From contig JAFARZ010000152.1 in the NCBI GenBank assembly GCA_019245115.1, positions 1-35,852 on the forward strand: 35,852 nucleotides of DNA, written 5' to 3'. The notes beneath the pieces were generated by a model. That model was not told the DNA's origin. It worked only from the letters and a program-made list of their open reading frames with translations, and did no database searches. The stretch's first letter is position 1. Each line of letters starts with the position of its first letter. The position numbers were made by a program, and so were the translations under genes. This DNA is from Streptosporangiaceae bacterium (GTDB lineage: Bacteria > Actinomycetota > Actinomycetes > Streptosporangiales > Streptosporangiaceae). This document shows, in pieces, positions 1 through 8,956 of the stretch.

Positions 1-1
1 C

Positions 2-2797
2 CGGCAGCGCGTGCTGCTGGCAGTATTGCTGCTGAACGCCGGGCGAGTGGTCAGCCTGGATGCTCTCGCTGAAACGCTCTGGGAGGGCGCGCCGCCGACG
101 GGTGCGCGGGGCGCGCTGCAAAGCGCCGTCCAGCGGCTGCGCTCGACGCTGGGCGCGTCCGGCGCCGATCTGATCCAGACGCAGCCGCCCGGTTACCTGA
201 TCAGGGTCGCCGACGACGAGTTCGACGTCCGCGAGTTCGGCGTGCTCGCCGCGCGCGGTCATGCGGCAGCCGAGGCGGGGGACTGGGCGCAGGCGGCCGG
301 CCTGCTGCGGCAGGGGCTGGGGCTGTGGCGAGGCGAGCCGCTTGCCGACGTGCCCTCACGGCTGCTGCGGGATCGCGAGGTTCCGGCCATCGAAGACCAG
401 CGGCTCCAGGCGCTGACCGCACGGATCGACGCCGACCTGCATCTGGGCCGGCACGGCGAAGTGGTAGCCGAACTGCGCCAGCTCGTCGCGGCCCACCCGT
501 TGCAAGAACAGTTTCACGCGCAGCTGATGCTGAGTTTGTACCGCAGCGGACGGCAAGCCGACGCCCTGGCCGCCTACCGGGACGTGCGGCGCTTCCTGGC
601 CGAAGAGCTCGGCATCGATCCCGGGCCCGAGCTCAGGCTCCTGCATCAGCGCATCCTGGCGGCCGACAGTGAGCTTCTGCTCCTGTCCGGCGGCGAGCCT
701 TCCGGCTCGGTATCGGCAATGCACGCCCCGCCTCCGCCCGGTCACAGCGACCCGGCGGCCGTTCACCCGAATGTGATGCCCAGGCTGCTCCCCGCCGCCA
801 CGCGGCATTTCGTCGGCCGGGCCGAGGCGCTCAAGGCGCTCACCGGCCTGGCGGCCGAAGCAGCCGAGGCAGCCAAGGCAGAGCCGGCCCACGGCCCGGT
901 GATCTCGGTGATCGACGGGACGGCCGGGATCGGCAAGACCACGCTGGCCGTGTACTTCGCGCAACACGTCGCCGCGCAATTTCCGGACGGGCAGCTGTAC
1001 GTGAACCTGCGCGGCTTCGATCCGTCCGGACCGCCGATGACCTCTGCCGAGGCCATCGGGCTCTTCCTCGACGCACTGGCCGTACCGGCGGCCAGGATTC
1101 CCGCCGGGCTGGAAGCGCAGGCGGGCCTGTACCGGAGCCTCCTGGCTGGCAAGCGAATGCTGGTGCTGCTTGACAACGCACGGGACGTCGATCAGGTCCG
1201 CTACCTGCTGCCGGCCAGCTCCGGCTGCATGGTGATCGTGACCAGCCGTAGCAAGCTCACCAGCCTGGTCGCCATGGAGGGGGCCTACCCGCTCGCCCTG
1301 GATGTGCTCGCCGCCAGCGAGGCGGAGGAACTGCTGATCCGCCATCTTGGCTCAGAACGCGTCACCGGCGACCTCTCCGCCGCGGAAGAGCTGATCGAGC
1401 AGTGCGCGCGCCTTCCGCTGGCGCTGAGCATCGCCGCCGCGCGCACGGCCAGCCAGCCAGGGCTTTCTCTCGCGGCGCTGACGGCAGATCTGCGCGATGC
1501 GCACAGGCGGCTGGACGCCCTGGACGCCGGACACGCGGCCGCGAACGTCCGTGCCGTCCTCTCCTGGTCCTACCAGCAGCTCGACACGACCGCGGCACGG
1601 CTGTTCCGGCTACTCGGGCTGCACGCCGGCCCCGACATCAACGGCCCGGCCGCGGCCAGCATGGCGGGCCTGCCGCTGGACGAAGCGCGCCGGGGGCTGG
1701 GCGAGCTGACCGCGGCACACCTGCTGGCCGAGCACTCCCCCGGCCGGTTCTCCTGCCACGACCTCCTCCGCGCCTACGCCGCCGAGCTGACCAGGTCGGC
1801 CGACAGCGAGGCTGACCGGCGTGCGGCCACCGGCCGGATGCTCGATCATTACCTGCACACGGCTCACTCGGCGGCGCTGCGGCTGCATCCCACCCGCAGG
1901 CCGATCACGCTGGCGGCACCCCAGCCGGGCGTGGAGCCGGAGCAGATCGGCGACGCCGCCGCCGCCCTGGCCTGGTTCCAGGCCGAACGCCGGGTGCTGA
2001 TAGCCGCCGCCGGACGTGCCCACCAGGCCGGCTTCGATGTCCATGCGTGGCAGCTGGCATGGGCGCTGTCCCGGTTCCTTGACACACGGGGCCGCTGGCA
2101 GGACTGGGCCGCAGTCGAGCAGATCGCGGTGACCGCCACCGGGCGGCTGGGCGACCGGGCGGCGCAGGCCTCGGCTCATCAGCGATTGGGCTTCGTCAGC
2201 GGCAGGCTCGGCAGGTACGACGACGCCTACCGGCATCTGGAACTCGCCCTGGGCATCCACACCGAACGTAAAGACCATGCCGGGCAGGCCTATGTCCAGC
2301 ACGCACTGGCCCTGACGCTGAATAACCAGGGCCGGTACCGCGAGGCTCTCGGCCACGCCCAGCGGGCGCTGGAGTCCTGGACGGCCGCCGGTGACCTGTC
2401 CGGCCGCGCCATGGCGCTGAACTCGGCCGGCTGGTTCCACGGCCTGCTCGGCGATCACCAGCAGGCACTGGCCTGCCTGCGGCAGTCACTGGGCCTGTTC
2501 CGTGATCTGGGCCACGACGAGGGGGTGGCCAGTGTCCTGGACAGCCTCGGGTACGTCCACCAGCAGCTCGGCGACTACGCCGAGGCCACCGTCTGCTACC
2601 AGCAGGCACTGGCCCTGCATCGCGAGATCGGCGCGCGCTGGGGGGTCGCCGAGACCCTGGGCCACCTCGGCGACGCCCAGCACGCCGCCGGGAACCGGGC
2701 GCAGGCCCGCCAGGCATGGGAGGAGGCGCTCGCGATCCTGGATGACCTCGGGCTTCCGGACGCCGACCAGATCCGCGCCAAGCTGCTCAAGGTCTGA
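2..2797 (+). CDS. SARP/AfsR-type regulator with NB-ARC and TPR domains (5' end missing)
   Basis: Large transcriptional activator of the SARP (AfsR/DnrI/RedD) class, cut by the left edge. The frame is already open at base 2 and reads RQRVLLAVLLL, the middle of the usual SARP N-terminus. The GTG at 11 is therefore an internal codon, not the start. Visible in order: rest of the winged-helix DNA-binding domain, a bacterial transcriptional activator domain (to about residue 225), an NB-ARC ATPase with P-loop GTAGIGKTT near residue 305, and TPR-like repeats over the last 230 residues. Members of this architecture switch on antibiotic or other secondary-metabolite genes and use ATP binding as the switch. 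It ends 10 bp before a convergent dehydrogenase remnant. Its target genes cannot be named because its upstream neighbour is outside the window. Confidence 0.93.
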   Translation, partial: RQRVLLAVLLLNAGRVVSLDALAETLWEGAPPTGARGALQSAVQRLRSTLGASGADLIQTQPPGYLIRVADDEFDVREFGVLAARGHAAAEAGDWAQAAGLLRQGLGLWRGEPLADVPSRLLRDREVPAIEDQRLQALTARIDADLHLGRHGEVVAELRQLVAAHPLQEQFHAQLMLSLYRSGRQADALAAYRDVRRFLAEELGIDPGPELRLLHQRILAADSELLLLSGGEPSGSVSAMHAPPPPGHSDPAAVHPNVMPRLLPAATRHFVGRAEALKALTGLAAEAAEAAKAEPAHGPVISVIDGTAGIGKTTLAVYFAQHVAAQFPDGQLYVNLRGFDPSGPPMTSAEAIGLFLDALAVPAARIPAGLEAQAGLYRSLLAGKRMLVLLDNARDVDQVRYLLPASSGCMVIVTSRSKLTSLVAMEGAYPLALDVLAASEAEELLIRHLGSERVTGDLSAAEELIEQCARLPLALSIAAARTASQPGLSLAALTADLRDAHRRLDALDAGHAAANVRAVLSWSYQQLDTTAARLFRLLGLHAGPDINGPAAASMAGLPLDEARRGLGELTAAHLLAEHSPGRFSCHDLLRAYAAELTRSADSEADRRAATGRMLDHYLHTAHSAALRLHPTRRPITLAAPQPGVEPEQIGDAAAALAWFQAERRVLIAAAGRAHQAGFDVHAWQLAWALSRFLDTRGRWQDWAAVEQIAVTATGRLGDRAAQASAHQRLGFVSGRLGRYDDAYRHLELALGIHTERKDHAGQAYVQHALALTLNNQGRYREALGHAQRALESWTAAGDLSGRAMALNSAGWFHGLLGDHQQALACLRQSLGLFRDLGHDEGVASVLDSLGYVHQQLGDYAEATVCYQQALALHREIGARWGVAETLGHLGDAQHAAGNRAQARQAWEEALAILDDLGLPDADQIRAKLLKV

Positions 2798-2806
2798 CAC
2801 TGCCCG

Positions 2807-3470
2807 TCAGCCGCCCGTCAATGGGAAGCTGGTGCTGAGGCTGGTCTGTTCCCAGGCGTCGACGTCCGCACTGAGCTCTTTCATCGCGTCGCGGAACGAG
2901 ATGAGCGCATCGGGTCCGAGCACGAGCATCAACGGTGGGCTGGGGCTGTGGACAGCGGTGATGATCGCGTGGCTGGGCGACGGAACGCAGGAAGCTGGTA
3001 CGGAAGGCGCCGGGCTCGACCGCCATGACGGTGATTTCCAGCTGGCCGCGTAGTAGCCCGAGCCGACCGGGAAGCTGCGCGCCCCGATCGAGGAAACGTT
3101 CACGATCGTGCCGCTGCCGTGGCGGCGCATCCCGGGCAGGACGGCCCGGATCAGCGCGGCCGGGCCGAAGAAGTTGGTGGCGAACAGCTCCTGGACCTGA
3201 TCCTCGGCCGCCTCGACGGCGGCGCGGTAGCTGTGGCCGGCGTTGTTGACCAGGACATCGATGGCGCCGAAGCGTTCCTGGGCGGTGTTGAATTGGCCTA
3301 GGCCTCCGGCCGCGGCGTGCACGACCGCACGCGCCTGGGCGTGGTCGGTGATATCGAGCGGCAGCGGGAGCGCGGTACCGGGGTGCGACCGGGCGAGGTC
3401 CTCGACGCTGGCCGCGTCACGAGCCGTCACGACGACGGTCTCGCCGCGGTCCAGGACCGCCGTCCACGAG
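2807..3470 (-). pseudogene. Remnant of a short-chain dehydrogenase/reductase (SDR)
   Basis: Clear SDR pieces remain: VVVTARD, VLVNNAGHS, IVNVSSIGA, the active-site tyrosine in GYYAAS, and a typical C-terminus (LVLGPDAL, ADVDAWEQ). Three defects show decay. The glycine-rich NAD(P) motif is missing: similarity begins at AVLDRGETVV near 3465, directly against the end of the MFS gene. After YYAAS the frame shifts: the normal continuation ITVMAVEPGAFRTSFL is found in the next frame, with about 16 codons missing before it. After FLRS about 45 more codons are missing and the first frame resumes at AIITAVHSP. The readable frame from GTG 3430 would give 207 residues, too short and scrambled in the middle. 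I call it non-functional. The deletion sizes are estimates from memory of the family. Confidence 0.8.
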
Positions 3471-4889
3471 GGTGGCGGCGAGCAGGCCTGCGGCGGCGAT
3501 GGTGAGGATGACAGCGAGGCGGTGCAGGCCGGCGTCGGTCGCCGCGCGGCCGAAGCTGAGGCTGATCAGGCTGGCAGAGGCGATCGCCCCCAGGTACATG
3601 AAGGTCCGGAGCATCCCGGCCGCGGTACCGGTCGAGTCAGCCGGGGCCTGAGCGTACATGGCGGTCTGGTTCGTCACGACGTTCAGGCCGTTCTGCGCGC
3701 CGAAGACGACGCTGATCACCAGCAACAGCCACAGCGGCGAGCGCCCGGTCAGCAGCAGCAGGCCAGCCGAGCCCGCGACCAGCGCCGCGGCACCCGCCAC
3801 CAGCAGCGGCCACACCCGGCTGCGCCGCGCGGCGAGCGCGGAGACGACGGCGGCGACCACGAACGAGGGGACCATCACGAGCCCGGCGTCCGCGGCGGAC
3901 AGCCCGGCGCTCTGCTCCAGCCACGGCGTCCACCCGTAGATGAAGCCATAGGTGATCAGCATCGTGACCCCGAACCGGACGTAGGTGGTGGTGAGCGCGC
4001 GGTTGCGGGCCAGCATGCGCACGTCGAGGAACGGCGTGTGCGCGCGCAGTTCCCGCGCCGTCAGCCCGGTCAGCAGCACGACGGTGACGCCGAGCAGCCA
4101 CCAGCGGGGGCTGGCCAGCGACATCAGGAACAGCAGCAGGCCGGTCAGCGCGGCCGCGAACAGGACCAGGCCGGGTGGGTCAAGCTCGTGCCACGCGGAA
4201 GCGACACGGACCCGTTGATCATCGGCGGGAAGCCAGGCCAGGACGGCCACGATGCCGACCGCCGCGAGCGGCACGTTGATCAGGAACGTCAGCCGCCAGC
4301 CGCCGACCGCGATGAGCAGTCCGCCGAGGGGCGGGCCGACCGCCATGGTCGCCTGCCCGGCGATGGCCAGCGCGCCGAGTACGCCGCCCGGCGTCTCGAC
4401 GCGCAGCCGCCGGGCCTGACCGCGGACCATCGCCATCGCGGCCGGATAGGCGGCCGACGTGCCAAACCCGATGACGATGCGCGCGACGATCAGGCTGCCG
4501 AGCGACCAGCCCAGGTAGCCGAGCAGGCCGCCGGCCGCGACGGCGGCGGTGCCCGCCAGGTAGACGCGGCGCGGGCCGACCAGGTCAGCCAGCCGTCCCA
4601 TCGTCGGCTGGCCGATCGCCGTGGCGAGGTACAGCGCGGAGACCAGCCAGGTGGTGGCGCTGGCGCCGACCCCGAACGCATGCCCGATCGACACCAGCGC
4701 GACCGCGATGATCGAGGAGTTGACCGGGTTGAGCACGGACCCGAACGAAGTGGCGGCGACGAACCTCCGGCCGAAGCCGATGTCTTCCGGCCGCGGCCCC
4801 CTCCGGCGCGGTTCCGGCGCGGACCGGGGCCCGGCGGCGGGCCGGGGCCCCGTGGCCGACCGGTCCTCGGTTGCGGCAGGGCGTCGCAT
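3417..4889 (-). CDS. MFS transporter, drug-exporter type
   Basis: Integral membrane exporter of the major facilitator superfamily, probably proton-coupled efflux of drugs or other small molecules. The first helix (VLNPVNSSIIAVALVSIG) matches motif C/D1 regions of EmrB/QacA-like (DHA2) proteins, and GRLADLVGPRRVYLAG is the MFS motif A loop. About 12-14 hydrophobic helices follow. The reading frame extends much further upstream, but ATG 4889 is chosen because AAGGAGG sits 6 nt before it and the divergent regulator gene begins at 5040; this gives 490 residues. The N-terminus (about 45 residues) is rich in Pro, Arg and Ala. The last 15 residues run into the SDR remnant, so the original C-terminus may have been replaced. 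The divergent MmyB-type regulator is its likely controller. Confidence 0.88.
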   Translation of the reverse strand: MRRPAATEDRSATGPRPAAGPRSAPEPRRRGPRPEDIGFGRRFVAATSFGSVLNPVNSSIIAVALVSIGHAFGVGASATTWLVSALYLATAIGQPTMGRLADLVGPRRVYLAGTAAVAAGGLLGYLGWSLGSLIVARIVIGFGTSAAYPAAMAMVRGQARRLRVETPGGVLGALAIAGQATMAVGPPLGGLLIAVGGWRLTFLINVPLAAVGIVAVLAWLPADDQRVRVASAWHELDPPGLVLFAAALTGLLLFLMSLASPRWWLLGVTVVLLTGLTARELRAHTPFLDVRMLARNRALTTTYVRFGVTMLITYGFIYGWTPWLEQSAGLSAADAGLVMVPSFVVAAVVSALAARRSRVWPLLVAGAAALVAGSAGLLLLTGRSPLWLLLVISVVFGAQNGLNVVTNQTAMYAQAPADSTGTAAGMLRTFMYLGAIASASLISLSFGRAATDAGLHRLAVILTIAAAGLLAATLVDGGPGPRRDRRRDGS

Positions 4890-5039
4890 CGGATGCCTCC
4901 TTCCGGCTCCTTCCAGCTCCTTCGATTCCCACGATGCCGCGGCCGCGGGTGGCCAGGAAGACCGCGCTGTTCCTGGCAATGACAGTGCTACCAATAACGG
5001 GGCTACGCTGCCCGCGGCGTCGGATGCGAAACTGGGAAT

Positions 5040-5897
5040 ATGGCGAAACCAAACGAGCTTGGCGCGTTCCTGCGGGCGCGCCGGGCGCGTGTGCGGCCCG
5101 GCGACGTCGGCCTGCCGTCCGGCGCCGCGCCGCGGCGGACGCCCGGGCTGCGGCGCGAGGAGATCGCCGCGCTTGCCGGGCTGTCCATCGACTACTACAT
5201 CCGGCTTGAGCAGGGCAAGGAGTCCAATCCCAGCGGCCCCATCCTGGACGGTCTCGCCCGCGCCCTGCGGCTGAACGAGGAGGAGCACGCCCACCTGTAC
5301 GCGCTGGCCAACCACGCCGCCGGACGCACCGCACGGGCCCTGTCGCGGGTGAGCCGGGTGGTCCGCCCAGGCGTCCGCCAGCTCCTGGAGACAGTGCGGC
5401 CCTGCCCGGCCTACGTGCTCACCCGGACCAGCGACCTGCTCGCCGCCAATCCGGAGGCATTCATCCTGTTCACCGGCCTCACCGACTGGCCCGCCGAGCG
5501 GCGGAACACGATCCGGTACACGTTCCTGCACCCCGCGGCCAGGGAGCTGTTCGCCGACTGGGAGCACGCCGCCGAGACGACCGCCGCCCACCTGCGCTCG
5601 CTGGAGGCCAGTTACCCCGACGACCCGGACGTTCCCGCGCTGATCTCCGAGTTGCTCAGCGGGAGCGCGGAGTTCACCCGGCTATGGCAGCGGCACGACG
5701 TGCGGCAGCGACAGGGGGAGGCCAAGCCGTTCCGCCATCCGCAGGTGGGCGAGTTCACCTTCACCTCTGAGGTCCTCAACCTGGCCGACGGTCAGCGGAT
5801 GACCGTCTACCAAGCCGAACCCGGCACCCGCGACCATGACGCCATGACCCTGCTGTCGATGATCGCCGGCGGCGCTCAAAGGGTGATCGGGGGATGA
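5040..5897 (+). CDS. XRE-family regulator, MmyB-like
   Basis: Transcription factor of 285 residues. Residues about 8-75 form a helix-turn-helix of the XRE type, with the family signature RRTPGLRREEIAALAGLS..YYIRLEQGK. The rest is the MmyB-like ligand-binding domain (PAYVLTRTSDLLAANPEA, then the C-terminal FTFTSEVLNL..GQRMTVYQAEPGT segment). In actinomycetes such genes usually stand divergent to the transporter or oxidoreductase they control, as here with the MFS gene across a 150-bp spacer. ATG 5040 is the natural start; only a weak GGGA precedes it. The spacer holds no inverted repeat good enough to call an operator. It ends in a strong bidirectional terminator shared with the helicase gene. 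Confidence 0.92.
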   Translation: MAKPNELGAFLRARRARVRPGDVGLPSGAAPRRTPGLRREEIAALAGLSIDYYIRLEQGKESNPSGPILDGLARALRLNEEEHAHLYALANHAAGRTARALSRVSRVVRPGVRQLLETVRPCPAYVLTRTSDLLAANPEAFILFTGLTDWPAERRNTIRYTFLHPAARELFADWEHAAETTAAHLRSLEASYPDDPDVPALISELLSGSAEFTRLWQRHDVRQRQGEAKPFRHPQVGEFTFTSEVLNLADGQRMTVYQAEPGTRDHDAMTLLSMIAGGAQRVIGG

Positions 5898-5946
5898 ACC
5901 ACCGCCGTTCGTTTTAAAGAGATCTTTATCACGAACGGGCGGTGGT
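5898..5946. terminator. Bidirectional intrinsic terminator between convergent genes
   Basis: The arms are ACCACCGCCGTTCGT (5898-5912) and ACGAACGGGCGGTGGT (5931-5946). They pair completely apart from one bulged C. The AT-rich loop itself contains TAAAGA/TCTTTA. The hairpin starts at the stop of the MmyB-type gene and covers the stop of the helicase gene, so it can serve both. Confidence 0.85.
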
Positions 5947-7149
5947 GCCTCTCGCGGTTCGCCTGGATCGCCTGGCCGGAGGGCCGGCGATCGACCGCAG
6001 CACCGCCGAGCCCGGAGCGGCGGCGGTGGCGCGTGGCGTCACGCCCGCCTTGCGCATGAGGGCGCGCACCCCGGCCGCCTGCGCGGCGGTCTGCACGGTG
6101 ACCACGGTCCCGGGGGCGCCGCCCCGTGCGGTCCGGCCCGACCGGTGAACATAAGCCTTGTGCTCGGCCGGAGGATCGGCGTGGATCACCAGGCCGATGC
6201 CGTCCACATGCAGGCCGCGGGCCGCGATATCGGTCGCGACCATGGCGCGGACCTCGCCGGATCCGAACGCCGCGAGGTTCCGCCGGCGCGCGCCCTGGGC
6301 CAGGTCGCCGTGAAGCTGAGCCGCCGGCGTCCCGGCCGTGGTCAGCTGCCGGGCCAGCTTGCGCGCTCCGTGCCTGGTCCTGGTGAAGATCAGCACCCGC
6401 GCCTCGCCGCTGGCCAGGGCCGTCACGACCGCCGCCCGGTCCGCCGGCGTCACGGTCAGCAGATGGTGGACGATCTGGGCGGGCGGCGCGGCGGCGTCCA
6501 CGTCATGCCGCGCCGGGCGGGTCAGGAAGCGCCGCGCGAGGACATCCACCTCGCGGTCGAGGGTGGCCGAGAACAGGAGCCGCTGACCTCCCGGCGGAGT
6601 GGCTTCGAGCAGCTGCCGCACCGCTGGAAGGAATCCCAGGTCGGCCATCTGATCGGCTTCGTCGATGACGCTGACCTCGACATCTCCGAGGCGGCAGTGG
6701 CCTTGCCCGATGAGGTCGGCCAGACGTCCTGGGCAGGCCACGACGATGTCGACGCCGTTGCGCAACGCGGCCACCTGCGGCCGTTGCGCGGTGCCGCCGA
6801 AGATCGTGGCGACGGACAGCCCCATGGCGCTCGCCAGCGGCGACAGGACCGCCTGGACCTGGGTGGCCAGCTCGCGGGTCGGCACCAGCACCAGGCCGCG
6901 CGGGCGGCGCGCCATCGTGTGTCCCCCGGCCAGCCTGACGACCAGCGGGAGCGAGAAGCCCAGCGTCTTACCCGATCCGGTCTGGGCGCCCCCGAGGATG
7001 TCAAGGCCAGCCAGGGCGTCGGGCAGCACGGCCGCCTGGATCGGACGCGGGGTGGTGATGCCGCCCTTGGAGAGGACGGCCACCAGGGGCGCGGGGAGGC
7101 CGAGGTCCGCGAACGTGACGCCGGTATTCTGCGGGCGGCCAGCGGGCAT
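5929..7149 (-). CDS. DEAD-box ATP-dependent RNA helicase
   Basis: RNA-unwinding ATPase, probably acting on structured mRNA or rRNA, particularly in the cold. All core motifs are present in order: FADLGLP with the Q motif (TPRPIQ), motif I AQTGSGKT, PTRELA (Ia), DEAD in VIDEADQMADLGF, SAT (III), and HRSGRTARG (VI). A short basic tail (ARRSRRTARG) follows, as in RhlE-like helicases. Start uncertain: ATG 7149 begins MPAGRPQNTGVTFADLGLP, the usual distance before the Q motif (406 residues), but no good ribosome site precedes it. TTG 7182 has GGAG 8 nt upstream, and the frame is open to TTG 7203. It stands divergent to a cold-shock protein gene, which fits a shared role in RNA remodelling. Confidence 0.92.
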   Translation of the reverse strand: MPAGRPQNTGVTFADLGLPAPLVAVLSKGGITTPRPIQAAVLPDALAGLDILGGAQTGSGKTLGFSLPLVVRLAGGHTMARRPRGLVLVPTRELATQVQAVLSPLASAMGLSVATIFGGTAQRPQVAALRNGVDIVVACPGRLADLIGQGHCRLGDVEVSVIDEADQMADLGFLPAVRQLLEATPPGGQRLLFSATLDREVDVLARRFLTRPARHDVDAAAPPAQIVHHLLTVTPADRAAVVTALASGEARVLIFTRTRHGARKLARQLTTAGTPAAQLHGDLAQGARRRNLAAFGSGEVRAMVATDIAARGLHVDGIGLVIHADPPAEHKAYVHRSGRTARGGAPGTVVTVQTAAQAAGVRALMRKAGVTPRATAAAPGSAVLRSIAGPPARRSRRTARGTTARS

Positions 7150-7544
7150 GATCACAACCGTTTCAGCAGGCAGAGCTGACAAGAGATCGTCTCCAGGACT
7201 CAAGTGGCCGCGTTGTCGAAGGCGCCAGGTCCGTGGAAACCAGCTCGCTCACCGAGCGACATACGACCGGCGGGCCCGTATGGCCACGCCTCTGCGCCTA
7301 TAGCGCCGATCCAGACTACCGCATGAGCCGGGATGGATCTCATGCGTCGGCATCAGCCAGACCCGCCGCATGGTGTTAAATGAAGCTGGTTGTTGTCGAA
7401 GTTCGTGTCCGTGTCACAGCGCCTGCGAAGTTCAGACCGCGGCGCCAGTCGATATCCCAGGCCCGGCCTTGGAAGGACAGGCGGTCGCTACAGCCCGGAT
7501 GCACGCCCCGTGCATCCTGATGATCGCCTAAACAGGAGAGCAGA
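7150..7544. promoter_or_regulatory. Divergent control region of helicase and cold-shock genes
   Basis: Non-coding spacer between the helicase and the cold-shock gene. It holds two good inverted repeats. CGCATGAG (7320-7327) and CTCATGCG (7339-7346) are perfect 8-bp arms around 11 nt, a candidate operator. GGATGCAC/GTGCATCC (7497-7517) is described separately. I see no confident -35/-10 pair. Its length and structure would suit a long structured leader on the cold-shock mRNA, which is an inference. Confidence 0.45.
7497..7517 (+). promoter_or_regulatory. Hairpin in the cold-shock gene leader
   Basis: Perfect 8-bp stem (GGATGCAC / GTGCATCC) with a GCCCC loop. It ends 16 nt before the AGGAG ribosome site (7534-7538) of the cold-shock gene. 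Structured 5' leaders that change fold with temperature are known for csp mRNAs in other bacteria. Whether this one acts that way is not shown. Confidence 0.45.
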
Positions 7545-7748
7545 GTGCCTCAAGGAACAGTTAAATGGTTCAACGCTGACAAGGGTTATGGGTTCATCGC
7601 CCCTGACGACGGCACGCCGGACGTCTTCGTCCACCACTCAGCCATTGAGGCTGACGGCTACCGCAGCCTTCAGGACAACCAGCGGGTCGAGTACACCGTC
7701 ACCCGGGGTGCCAAGGGTCCGCAGGCGGAGCAGGTCCGCGCGATCTGA
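7545..7748 (+). CDS. Cold-shock protein (CspA family)
   Basis: Single cold-shock domain of 67 residues, the normal length. It contains the nucleic-acid-binding motifs KGYGFI (RNP1) and VFVHHS (RNP2) and the typical opening [14 protein letters not shown]. It binds single-stranded RNA/DNA and acts as an RNA chaperone. The start is GTG 7545 with AGGAG 6 nt upstream. It is monocistronic: a strong hairpin follows at 7764. The divergent DEAD-box helicase suggests a joint RNA-remodelling role. Confidence 0.96.
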   Translation: MPQGTVKWFNADKGYGFIAPDDGTPDVFVHHSAIEADGYRSLQDNQRVEYTVTRGAKGPQAEQVRAI

Positions 7749-7763
7749 GACCCGGCCTGCAGG

Positions 7764-7800
7764 ACCCTGGGTGGGCTCTGGATCCTGAGCCCACCCGGGT
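7764..7800 (+). terminator. Intrinsic-type terminator after the cold-shock gene
   Basis: GGGTGGGCTC (7769-7778) pairs perfectly with GAGCCCACCC (7787-7796) around an 8-nt loop. ACCC/GGGT extend it by 4 bp across one bulged T. There is no T-run, as is common in high-GC actinomycetes. Confidence 0.8.
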
Positions 7801-7843
7801 GCCCTGAAGCCGGATGTTCTGACCCGCTGCTGGGTAATGGGCT

Positions 7844-8692
7844 GTGGTGGGAGTCCTGCTGGGGTTGCTGGCAGCGCTGTGTTACGGGTCATCGGATTTC
7901 ACCGCCGGGATCGGCGGCCGCCGCAGCGATCCCGGCGCCGTCACGGTCATCGCGCAGCCGATGGGCCTGATCGCCGCGGCGGTGGCTCTGGCCATCTTCC
8001 CCGCCCGCGCTCCGGCAGCCGGCGCCCTGTGGTGGGGTGCGCTGAGCGGCGTGGGCAGCGGCGTGGGAACCGTCGCCCTGTACCGGGGCCTGGCCGTCGC
8101 GCAGATGAGCGTCGTCGCCCCGTTGTCAGCGGTACTGAGCGCTATGCTGCCGGCGCTGACCGGCGTGCTGCTCGGCAACCGGCTGGCCCCACTGGCATGG
8201 GCGGGTATCGCGACTGCCTTCCCCGCGATCGTTCTGGTATCAATCCCGGCCGCCGGCGGATACGGCTCCCGCCGGGCCGGTGTCGCCACCGGGATCATCG
8301 CCGGGGCAGGGTTCGCCCTGCTGTTCATCGCCCTCGACCGGGCCGGCACGTCGGCCGGAGCGTGGCCGCTGCTTCCCGGCCAAGCCGTGGCCGCGATGGT
8401 CGTGATCGCCCTGACCTGGATCAGCCCGGCTTCTCAGCGGCCCGATCCGAAGGCCTGGCCGCGGGCATGGCCGCCCGGGGCGGCGGCGGGACTGACCGGA
8501 GGCGTGGCCAACCTGCTCTACCTCGCCGCCACGGGTGCGGGGCAGCTCGCCGTCGTGGCCGTGGTGACAGCCCTGTACCCGGCCGTCACGGTCCTGCTCG
8601 CCAGGATCGGGTTGCACGAACGCTGGAGCCGCCTGCAGATCATCGGCCTGGCGGCGTCCGTTGCCGCGGTGGCGGCCATCAGCGCGAGCTGA
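7844..8692 (+). CDS. EamA-family (DMT) transporter
   Basis: Integral membrane protein of 282 residues with about ten hydrophobic helices in two similar halves, the layout of EamA/DMT permeases. Tell-tale pieces are LLAALCYGSSDFTAG at the N-terminus, LYRGLAVAQMSVVAPLSAV at the end of the first half, and LYLAATGAGQLAVVAVVTALYPAVTVLLAR in the second. Substrates of the family are metabolites, often amino acids or their derivatives; the substrate here cannot be told. The start is GTG 7844 or GTG 7847; only a weak GGGTAATGGG precedes. It lies alone between the cold-shock terminator and the tandem-repeat block. Confidence 0.88.
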   Translation: MVGVLLGLLAALCYGSSDFTAGIGGRRSDPGAVTVIAQPMGLIAAAVALAIFPARAPAAGALWWGALSGVGSGVGTVALYRGLAVAQMSVVAPLSAVLSAMLPALTGVLLGNRLAPLAWAGIATAFPAIVLVSIPAAGGYGSRRAGVATGIIAGAGFALLFIALDRAGTSAGAWPLLPGQAVAAMVVIALTWISPASQRPDPKAWPRAWPPGAAAGLTGGVANLLYLAATGAGQLAVVAVVTALYPAVTVLLARIGLHERWSRLQIIGLAASVAAVAAISAS

Positions 8693-8708
8693 TGATCGCG
8701 CGGGCCCG

Positions 8709-8950
8709 CCTTGGTCTTTGCCCTTTGGCTGGGACGCTGGGCCGGCGTTGCCCTTTGGCCTCCGGCTGCGACGCAGGGCCGGCATTGCCCTTTGCCCTTT
8801 CGGCTCCGACGCGGGCACGCGTTGCCCTTTGGCGCCGACGCGGGCGCGCGTTGCCTTTGGCGCCGACGTGGGCGCGCGTTGCCCTTTGGTGCCGACGCGG
8901 GCCAGCCTTGGTCTTTGCCCTTGGCGTCGACGCGGGCGCGCCTCGCCCTC
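8709..8950. repeat. Degenerate GC-rich tandem repeat, about 7-8 units
   Basis: Units of about 28-37 bp begin TTGCCCTTTGG (or TTGGTCTTTGCCC) and end GACGCGGGCGCGCG. The three central units (about 8822-8910) are nearly identical at 28-29 bp; the outer ones have drifted or gained a few bases. The block begins straight after the EamA gene and ends at the dispersed repeat at 8957. There are no spacers of constant length, so it is not CRISPR. All frames read through it but none resembles a protein. Confidence 0.8.
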
Positions 8951-8956
8951 GCCTCC

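Noticed and set aside
3243..4982. Long plus-strand frame (579 codons) antisense to the MFS gene
   Set aside because: Arg/Gln/Gly-rich low-complexity translation with no domain; it mirrors the codon bias of the MFS gene on the other strand.
4890..5039. Operator TGGCAATGACAGTGCTACCA between the MFS and MmyB-type genes
   Set aside because: Only the outer three bases and a few inner ones pair; too weak to call.
8709..8950. CRISPR array
   Set aside because: Units abut and drift gradually; there are no unique spacers of constant length and no cas genes.
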